From NCBI GenBank assembly GCA_017435025.1, contig JAFSFU010000289.1, positions 1 through 5,790 on the forward strand: a stretch of DNA of 5,790 nt, read 5' to 3'. The notes under the pieces are model-generated. The model saw only the letters and a list, made by a program, of their open reading frames with translations, ran no database searches and had not been told where the DNA came from. Origin of the DNA: Lachnospiraceae bacterium (lineage in GTDB: Bacteria; Bacillota_A; Clostridia; Lachnospirales; Lachnospiraceae). Of the stretch, positions 1 through 4,897 are shown in pieces. A program made the position numbers and the translations under genes. Within the stretch, counting starts at the first letter, position 1, and every line of letters starts with the position of its first letter.

Positions 1-405
1 CGGCTGCTCATACTTTTCCACTTCTTTCGGGATCGTCGGCGATTTGTAGAAGATCTTCTCCGCATCCAGTTCCATATCCTTCAGTTCTAAAGACATATAT
101 TTATAGGTCTTGTACTCAAGAAGTCTTTCTACAAGTTCTGCTCTCGGGTCCTCTTCTTCGCCCTCCTCGTTCACCTCTTTCGGAAGGAGCATACGCGCTT
201 TGATATCAAGCAAGGTCGCTGCCATCACCAGGAATTCACTTACCACATCCAGAGATTCCTCTTCCATATGTTTCACATATTCCAGATACTGGTCTGTGAT
301 CATCGCGATCGGAATGTCATAAATATTTACTTTATTCTTTTCAATCAGATGGAGAAGAAGGTCCAAAGGACCTTCAAAAGACTCCAGTTTATAAGATATT
401 TCCAT
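1..405 (-). CDS. scpA: Segregation and condensation protein A (ScpA), N-terminal part, cut by window edge
   Basis: ScpA is the kleisin subunit that, with ScpB, bridges the SMC dimer in the bacterial condensin complex, which acts on the nucleoid during chromosome segregation. The visible 135 residues begin MEISYKLESFEGPLDLLLHL and carry the family's N-terminal signature: FEGPLDLLLHLIEKN at about residues 10-24, then VNIYDIPIAMITDQYLEYV, then the ALLDIKARMLLP-like helix (here ATLLDIKARMLLPKE, about residues 63-77), and an acidic stretch EEGEEEDPRAEL. The SMC-neck-binding N-terminal domain is therefore present; the rest of the gene, normally about 240-260 residues in total, lies beyond the left edge. 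The ATG is set by AGGAG at 412-416 with a 6-nt spacer and by a promoter at 454-482. scpB would be expected next to it, outside this window. Identification is secure from the motif. Confidence 0.95.
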   Translation of the reverse strand, partial: MEISYKLESFEGPLDLLLHLIEKNKVNIYDIPIAMITDQYLEYVKHMEEESLDVVSEFLVMAATLLDIKARMLLPKEVNEEGEEEDPRAELVERLLEYKTYKYMSLELKDMELDAEKIFYKSPTIPKEVEKYEQP

Positions 406-453
406 TGAGTACTCCTGAATTTCCTGTCAGCGACACTACGATGCTGCTCTGCC

Positions 454-482
454 AGTATATCAAACTTTCCCGGTTGTGTAAA
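454..482 (-). promoter_or_regulatory. SigA-type promoter of scpA
   Basis: Read on the minus strand, a TTTACA -35 box (477-482) and a TATACT -10 box (454-459) are separated by exactly 17 nt. Transcription would start near 447, giving a leader of about 40 nt before the scpA ATG. It lies in the short gap between scpA and the upstream metallophosphoesterase gene, so scpA can be transcribed independently even though both genes point the same way. No strong terminator separates the two, so read-through from the upstream gene is also possible. The boxes are seen; activity is inferred. Confidence 0.75.
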
Positions 483-507
483 TAGATTTCCGAAAACTAA
501 ATATTGG

Positions 508-1368
508 TTATTTCAATATATCAACCACAACAACTTGTGGTTTGTCATTGAGACGGATATTGATGGAATGAGTGCCCAGACCGCGTCCCACCAGCAGTTT
601 CCGGCCGTTCTTTCCCTCAAATAATCCGGCACACCATGGGAAGAAAAACTGATACTGCGGGGTCATCAGCCCCCCAAGATATGGGATGCGGATCGTACCG
701 CCATGGAAATGACCGGACAGTGTCAGGTCTGCTCCCCATTCTGTATACTCCTTAAAATACATCGGAGAGTGAACCAGCAAAAGATTAAATTTGTCAGGAT
801 TCGGCTTTTCGAACACCTGCGACATGTAGCCATGATCCATTTTCGGATATCCCGGCTCATAGTAATCCGCTTTTAAATCTAATCCATAGAGATCAATATC
901 TTCCGATAATGAGGTTTGGGAATTGGATAAAAAGGTTACCCCCATCTCCCACAGTTTTTTCCGATACACACGATACTTATCACCGTAAGTGTCCGTTTCA
1001 TCACGGAGGCGCATCTCATGGTTTCCGTTGGCATGGTAGACCGGAAACTCCTTTGTCAGCTGTTCCAAAAATCTAAGGGAAACGGACAGATCGCCTTTTC
1101 CCTTGGCTACCATCATATCTCCGCCGATCAAAACCGCATCCGGTTTCGCCTCACGGATCGCTTCCATAAGACGTTCATTGTTTTTTCCAAATTCTTTGTC
1201 GTGGAGATCTGTCAGGAAGACATACCGTTTCTTTTCTCCTTTGATCTTCGGTGAATGAATCTCAAAGTATTCTGTCACCAGCTGATCTCGCTCATACTGT
1301 GAGCGCAAAAGACAAATCCCGCCAAATACTGCGGCGGCTGCCGCTGTTAATTTATATATGAATTTCAA
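508..1368 (-). CDS. Membrane-anchored calcineurin-like metallophosphoesterase (YaeI-type)
   Basis: Predicted 286-residue two-metal phosphoesterase, probably acting on the outer face of the membrane. The N-terminus (KFIYKLTAAAAAVFGGICLL, residues 2-21) is a short uncleaved membrane anchor. The full metal-site set follows: TDLH (Asp54, His56), GGDMM (Asp84), GNHE (Asn116, His117), VHSP (His200) and GHFHGG (His220, His222). This order and the GHFHGG ending match the YaeI/MPP group of calcineurin-like phosphatases; the first motif is TDLH instead of the more common SDLH. The natural substrate is unknown; relatives in Gram-negatives act on lipid A precursors, which this kind of organism should lack, so that role should not be transferred. 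The TTG start at 1366-1368 is chosen over the upstream ATG at 1489-1491 because a perfect AGGAGG (1376-1381) sits 7 nt before it and because the best promoter (1426-1454) lies downstream of the ATG. It is divergent from the MFS gene. Confidence 0.9.
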   Translation of the reverse strand: MKFIYKLTAAAAAVFGGICLLRSQYERDQLVTEYFEIHSPKIKGEKKRYVFLTDLHDKEFGKNNERLMEAIREAKPDAVLIGGDMMVAKGKGDLSVSLRFLEQLTKEFPVYHANGNHEMRLRDETDTYGDKYRVYRKKLWEMGVTFLSNSQTSLSEDIDLYGLDLKADYYEPGYPKMDHGYMSQVFEKPNPDKFNLLLVHSPMYFKEYTEWGADLTLSGHFHGGTIRIPYLGGLMTPQYQFFFPWCAGLFEGKNGRKLLVGRGLGTHSINIRLNDKPQVVVVDILK

Positions 1369-1375
1369 ATCGAAT

Positions 1376-1381
1376 CCTCCT
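1376..1381 (-). promoter_or_regulatory. Ribosome binding site deciding a TTG start
   Basis: A perfect AGGAGG on the minus strand, 7 nt before TTG at 1366-1368. It moves the start of the metallophosphoesterase 41 codons downstream of the longest open reading frame and leaves a compact N-terminus (K-rich, then a hydrophobic anchor) typical of a single-span membrane protein. Confidence 0.85.
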
Positions 1382-1425
1382 GTATCCTTTCTGCATATAC
1401 ATGCCAAAACAGGCGTATCAAATTT

Positions 1426-1454
1426 AGTATAACCCAGAATGCAATTCATCGCAA
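1426..1454 (-). promoter_or_regulatory. SigA-type promoter of the metallophosphoesterase gene
   Basis: Minus-strand TTGCGA (-35, 1449-1454) and TATACT (-10, 1426-1431) with a 17-nt spacer. The start of transcription would be near 1419, about 50 nt before the TTG codon. The position excludes translation from the ATG at 1489-1491 on this transcript. It is back-to-back with, but does not overlap, the plus-strand promoter at 1477-1505. Confidence 0.7.
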
Positions 1455-1476
1455 CGAACAAAATTTGATTCTTTTC

Positions 1477-1505
1477 TTTACAATCTCTCAAATTCGACCT
1501 AAGAT
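1477..1505 (+). promoter_or_regulatory. Probable SigA-type promoter of the MFS transporter gene
   Basis: TTTACA (1477-1482) and TAAGAT (1500-1505) are separated by 17 nt. The predicted start near 1512 gives a leader of about 29 nt, followed by GGAGG at 1528-1532 and an 8-nt spacer to the ATG at 1541. The -10 box is only a moderate match. I see no convincing operator palindrome or CcpA-type site in the divergent region 1369-1540. Confidence 0.55.
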
Positions 1506-1540
1506 AAGTTCAGAAATCTATTTCCACGGAGGCGATAGCC

Positions 1541-2740
1541 ATGTCTGCATTTCTTCCCTTTATGTTTTGTCTGGTCTATTTTACCAGTTATATCACGCGA
1601 ATCAATTACGGAGCCGTCATCGCTGAAGTCATCCTCGATCTTGGTATCTCCAAGGGACAAGCCGGTCTGGCAGTCACCGGATGTTTTATCTTTTATGGTC
1701 TCGGACAACCGATCGTCGGCTGGCTCGGAGACCGGGTTCCACCGAAATATCTGATCACAACCGGACTCCTTGGCACTGCATTCTGCAATTTAACTGCCTC
1801 TTCACAAGCGAATCCTATCCTAATTGCGCTGATCTGGTGTTTCAACGGTTTCTTTCAATCCATGATCTGGCCGCCCCTTGTGCGAATCATGGCAGAGACC
1901 ATGTCCGGCGATGCTTACCGAAAAACCTGCGTCAATGTGATCACCGCGGCCAACGCCGGTACGGTGTTTGTTTACATGATCGCACCTCTCCTGATCCGTA
2001 TCGGAAGCTGGCGGCTGCTGCTTCTGCTGCCTGCCATCGCTGCGATTTCCGTTGCACTGATCTGGCATCTCTTTGTAAAAGCAGGGCGCAGTGCGAAAAT
2101 TGCTGCAAAGCAAACGAAATCCGTTGTGGATAACAGTCTGTCCACCAGACAGTTGTCCGTCCTGTCCGGTGTGCCGTTTATCGTATGCGCCATTGTCCTG
2201 CAAGGATTCTTAAAAGACGGAATCACCACCTGGATGCCTTCCTATATCAATGAATCCTTTTCGATCGGAACCGGAATTTCCATCCTGACAACGACCGTAC
2301 TTCCAATTTTCGCGATCATCTGTGTCCGCATTTCTGCGAAAGTATACGATCGCTGCAAAAAAAATGAACTGACTGCATCCATCTTGTTTTTCGGCATCGC
2401 ATCGGTATCCTGCATCCTGTTATATCTTTGCTTTGACCGGATTGTGGTTTCCGTAATTCTGATGGCGATCATCTGCGGCTGCTCCCACGCAGTCAACCAG
2501 ATGCTCATCAGCAATATGCCGGTCCGTTATGCACCCTATGGTCGCGTTTCCACCATGTCCGGCTTCTTCAATGCCTTCACCTATGTGGGCAGTTCCCTTT
2601 CTGCCTACGGATTTGCTGCTTTGGCCGATTGCTTCGGCTGGAAACCACTGGTACTGGTATGGACAGTCTGCGCAGTTGGCGGAACAGTGATGTGTGCAGT
2701 AAATCTAAAGCGCTGGACACGGTTTGTGGGGAGGGATTGA
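1541..2740 (+). CDS. MFS transporter resembling organophosphate:phosphate antiporters (GlpT/UhpT-like)
   Basis: A 399-residue, roughly 12-helix inner-membrane transporter. The two six-helix halves are joined by a charged cytoplasmic loop at about residues 178-205 (KAGRSAKIAAKQTKS). Family marks are visible: an Arg in helix 1 (YITRINYG, Arg20), the helix-2/3 signature GLGQPIVGWLGDRVPPKY (53-70), NGFFQSMIWPPLVRIMAE (102-119, compare the NG-FQ-WPP motif of the OPA family) and LKDGITTWMPSYI (224-236), matching the helix-7 segment of GlpT that carries the second phosphate-binding Arg. By hand alignment that Arg is Lys225 here and the GlpT helix-5 His is Asn137, so glycerol-3-phosphate or hexose-phosphate transport cannot be assumed. 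Start: GGAGG at 1528-1532, 8 nt before ATG. It is a single-gene unit, divergent from the phosphoesterase. No terminator follows directly; the transcript may run to the hairpin at 3063-3137. Superfamily is certain, substrate unknown. Confidence 0.88.
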   Translation: MSAFLPFMFCLVYFTSYITRINYGAVIAEVILDLGISKGQAGLAVTGCFIFYGLGQPIVGWLGDRVPPKYLITTGLLGTAFCNLTASSQANPILIALIWCFNGFFQSMIWPPLVRIMAETMSGDAYRKTCVNVITAANAGTVFVYMIAPLLIRIGSWRLLLLLPAIAAISVALIWHLFVKAGRSAKIAAKQTKSVVDNSLSTRQLSVLSGVPFIVCAIVLQGFLKDGITTWMPSYINESFSIGTGISILTTTVLPIFAIICVRISAKVYDRCKKNELTASILFFGIASVSCILLYLCFDRIVVSVILMAIICGCSHAVNQMLISNMPVRYAPYGRVSTMSGFFNAFTYVGSSLSAYGFAALADCFGWKPLVLVWTVCAVGGTVMCAVNLKRWTRFVGRD

Positions 2741-3062
2741 TATTTAAACTTGGCATTATTGATGGAATGGGGCTTCCTATTGGTATCTATAGAGAATTTC
2801 TTGTTTGTGAGATACTTAAATATATGATTTTTATTGGATTAGTTGTCTCATAGTATCTATGCATAAAAACAGGATTCTAATATACGCGAAACGAGTGTTT
2901 TGTGGTATCTGAGCCTCTCATTTTTCTCATAAGATACTTTACTACCCATGATTTGCGATTTTTCAAGCTCGATAGTATCCATTGATATAAAAATATTATA
3001 TGGATACTTCCAGCACGTTTTTTAGTTGTATTATGATATTTTGATTAGGTAACGCTAAAAGT
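2741..3062. other. Intergenic stretch without a convincing gene
   Basis: An AT-rich gap of about 320 bp between the stop codon of the MFS transporter and the terminator hairpin. I find no open reading frame with a ribosome site, no convincing promoter on either strand, and no tRNA-like fold. Its content is the GTATC/GATAC array described separately. If the transporter transcript is not ended earlier, this stretch forms its 3' untranslated region. Confidence 0.7.
2783..3007. repeat. Mirror-symmetric array of four GTATC-N23-GATAC palindromic units
   Basis: Four 33-bp units, each opening with GTATC and closing with GATAC, lie at 2783-2815, 2853-2885 (right arm degenerate: TATAC), 2905-2937 and 2975-3007. 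Half-site starts are spaced 28, 42, 28, 24, 28, 42, 28 nt, so the whole array is symmetric about position 2895. The last unit has the best stem, 9 bp (AGTATCCAT / ATGGATACT). When the right half is reverse-complemented onto the left half, the paired units agree at about 20-21 of 33 positions, whereas the sequence between units agrees poorly. That could be a decayed inverted-repeat (MITE-like) element, a genome-wide intergenic repeat, or ordered protein or RNA-hairpin sites. No target-site duplication is evident. Function unknown. Confidence 0.6.
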
Positions 3063-3137
3063 GCCATCTAGTAGAAAAATCCCATATTCTGAAAATAATT
3101 CGCAGAATATGGGATTTCTGTATAGATGGCTTTTTAT
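3063..3137. terminator. Large nested hairpin, probable bidirectional terminator
   Basis: An outer 8-bp stem (GCCATCTA 3063-3070 with TAGATGGC 3123-3130) encloses a perfect 15-bp stem (3077-3091 with 3103-3117, loop of 11 nt). On the plus strand the outer stem is followed by TTTTTATTT, which would stop transcription coming from the MFS transporter. On the minus strand the inner stem ends in a run of five Ts (3075-3079), and the outer stem is followed by CTTTTAG, which suits the carboxypeptidase gene ending at 3159. The convergent gene arrangement fits a two-way terminator. Confidence 0.85.
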
Positions 3138-3158
3138 TTAATCAATGAAATATCAATC

Positions 3159-4751
3159 TTACTCCACCCAGACACCATCAGCACCTACATAATACTGATT
3201 GTCAATCCAGGTGTTTTTCATCATCGCGCCGTCTGCGCCAAGATAGAACCAAAGGCCACCGTCCTGTCTCCAGTCACTCTTGATCATCGCACCGCTGTTT
3301 CCGAAATAGTGCCAGTTTGGACCCAAAGTCAGCCAGCCGGTCACCATCTTGCCTTCCGTATCAAACGCGTAATCTTTACCGTCAATCGTTACAAGGCAAT
3401 TGGAAAGACGTGTTCCGTCTGCCAGCTCAAAACGCCAGAGGGAACCATCTGCGATCCATTTGTGGTATGCGGTCGTTGTTGTACCAGCTGCTGTCGCAGT
3501 ATTCTGCTGCGCACCCGGTCCTCCATTTCCGGCATTTGCCGCTCCCGGACCACCGGAATGGTTCACATTCTGTGTCTCCACTGTTTTTGTCACGATCGCA
3601 CCGGCATTGTTAAGCGCATATCCATAATCCAGCATTGCTTTGGTATCGGTATAATGAGTACTCTGAGATTTTAATACAACGGCCACAAAACGAACTCCGT
3701 CTCTTTCTACACAAGTGACAAGAGTATTGCCCGCTTTGGATGTGTATCCGGTCTTACCGCCAAGGATTCCTTCGTAGTATCTGGAATCGTTCGGATACAG
3801 CATTTTATGTCCCATGGAAATGGTTCTTGCACCTGCCGCTTTCGTTGCCGGGAATTTGTAGCTGGTCGTAGATACGATCTTATAGAATTCCGGATTTTCA
3901 AATGCTGCAGCTGCAATCTTCGCCATATCACGGGCAGTTGTCAAATGATTTGTATTGTTCAGACCGTTCGGATTTTCAAAATTGGAATTGGTACATCCGA
4001 GTTCTTTTGCCTTTGCATCCATCATATCGCAGAAATTGCTGATGGAACCACCCACATGCTCTGCCAGTCCGTTTGCCACTTCATTGGCAGATTTTAACAT
4101 CAAACCATAAAGACAGTCCTTTACAGAAACCTTATCACCTTCCTGCATAGAAAGGGTCACTGCACCGGATTCCAGATTTGTCACTGCTGTTTTGGAAAAT
4201 GTTACCGTCTCATCCAGTTTTGCATGTTCCAGCACTAACAGTGCAGTCAGCACTTTCGTGATACTTGCAGGATAATATTTCGTATCTGCATTCTTCTCAA
4301 ACAGAACTTTATCATGGGTCACATCATAAAGAATTGCACTCTGCGCCGCCACAGTCGGTTTTGTCACAGCTGCTGCTTTTGTCTCATCGATCACAGTCTG
4401 CACGGTATTCTGTTTATTCGCAGTCTGACTTTCTCCGCTCTGGATACCGTTAGCATTCTGCTGCGCTCCGGGACCTCCGCTTGAGACATTTGCCTTGACC
4501 TGTACCAGTTCTTTCGTACTGTAGCTGGCAGACGGCTTCATAACCAGTACCTGTTCTTTGGAAACCGCACCCGGACCGCCAACCTCCGGCTGTCCGCCAA
4601 TCTGCGTCTCCGGTACAACCTGCTGCGCGGTATTGTTTTCCGAAACCTCTATTTTCTCACCAAACGGTGTAATAAAAACCGCAGCCTGCGCTGTCTGTGA
4701 GAGCATCAAAGACATTGCAAGACTAAGGCTTAACATTCGTAATTTTCTCAT
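3159..4751 (-). CDS. Secreted D-alanyl-D-alanine carboxypeptidase with C-terminal cell-wall-binding repeats
   Basis: A low-molecular-weight penicillin-binding protein of 530 residues that should remove the terminal D-Ala from peptidoglycan stem peptides outside the membrane. Residues 1-23 (MRKLRMLSLSLAMSLMLSQTAQA) are a signal peptide with AQA before the cut. A low-complexity linker (about 36-130) leads to the peptidase S11 domain (about 134-387) with all three active-site motifs: SITK (Ser163, Lys166), SAN (221-223) and KTG (333-335). A second Gly/Ala/Thr linker (about 395-428) is followed by aromatic-rich repeats (429-530; GWLTLGPNWHYFGNSGAMIK, WFYLGADGAMMKNTW, YYVGADGVWVE) of the choline/cell-wall-binding type. 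GGPGA occurs four times, only in the linkers. No PBP5-type C-terminal amphipathic anchor is evident, so wall retention probably relies on the repeats. Start: the ATG at 4749-4751 has GGGG 8 nt upstream and begins the signal peptide; the in-frame ATG at 4847 would bury the signal. Monocistronic, with a terminator at 3063-3137. Confidence 0.93.
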   Translation of the reverse strand: MRKLRMLSLSLAMSLMLSQTAQAAVFITPFGEKIEVSENNTAQQVVPETQIGGQPEVGGPGAVSKEQVLVMKPSASYSTKELVQVKANVSSGGPGAQQNANGIQSGESQTANKQNTVQTVIDETKAAAVTKPTVAAQSAILYDVTHDKVLFEKNADTKYYPASITKVLTALLVLEHAKLDETVTFSKTAVTNLESGAVTLSMQEGDKVSVKDCLYGLMLKSANEVANGLAEHVGGSISNFCDMMDAKAKELGCTNSNFENPNGLNNTNHLTTARDMAKIAAAAFENPEFYKIVSTTSYKFPATKAAGARTISMGHKMLYPNDSRYYEGILGGKTGYTSKAGNTLVTCVERDGVRFVAVVLKSQSTHYTDTKAMLDYGYALNNAGAIVTKTVETQNVNHSGGPGAANAGNGGPGAQQNTATAAGTTTTAYHKWIADGSLWRFELADGTRLSNCLVTIDGKDYAFDTEGKMVTGWLTLGPNWHYFGNSGAMIKSDWRQDGGLWFYLGADGAMMKNTWIDNQYYVGADGVWVE

Positions 4752-4796
4752 ACATATTTCCCCGTAATTCTCGTTTGTTTTCTTTCCAACTATCTT

Positions 4797-4825
4797 ATCA
4801 TAGTCTTCGAAAGAAAACCTTAACA
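4797..4825 (-). promoter_or_regulatory. Possible promoter of the carboxypeptidase gene
   Basis: On the minus strand TATGAT (4797-4802) matches the -10 consensus at five of six positions; the hexamer 17 nt upstream, TGTTAA (4820-4825), is a poor -35. The start would be near 4790, about 40 nt before the ATG at 4751. A promoter is needed here because the upstream helicase gene ends in a strong terminator. Its exact position is uncertain. Confidence 0.4.
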
Positions 4826-4845
4826 TTTTATGAAGATTTTTCCGC

Positions 4846-4891
4846 AAAATGCGGGCAGAAATGCCGAACTTTCCCTTACATTTCTGCCCGC
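4846..4891 (-). terminator. Rho-independent terminator of the SNF2 helicase gene
   Basis: A perfect 13-bp inverted repeat (4851-4863 with 4879-4891; GC-rich base GCGGGCAG, loop of 15 nt) begins a few bases after the helicase stop codon and is followed on the minus strand by ATTTT (4846-4850). The plus-strand side has no T run, so it works for the minus-strand gene. Confidence 0.82.
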
Positions 4892-4897
4892 CGCATG

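Noticed and set aside
501..519. Small inverted repeat ATATTG/CAATAT at the end of the phosphoesterase gene as a terminator
   Set aside because: A 6-bp AT-rich stem overlapping the stop codon, without a T-run on the minus strand; too weak to terminate.
2761..2780. GGAA/TTCC hairpin shortly after the MFS stop codon as its terminator
   Set aside because: Only a 4-bp stem and no T-tract follows.
2857..2982. A 41-codon minus-strand frame starting MDTIELEKSQIMGSK in the intergenic array
   Set aside because: It has no ribosome site or promoter and runs straight through two palindromic units, so its protein-like look comes from the repeats (GTATCT and AGATAC read as VS and RY). No homologue is recognised.
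2783..3007. CRISPR array
   Set aside because: The units are only short arms in alternating orientation without identical 24-36 nt direct repeats, unit spacings are 70-52-70, and no cas gene is present.
3126..3674. Plus-strand 182-residue frame opposite the carboxypeptidase gene
   Set aside because: Antisense shadow of a well-supported gene, Cys/Ile-rich composition without a domain or ribosome site.
4752..4847. Longer start for the carboxypeptidase at the ATG at 4847
   Set aside because: It would add 32 charged residues ahead of a perfect signal peptide, has no ribosome site, and overlaps the probable promoter.
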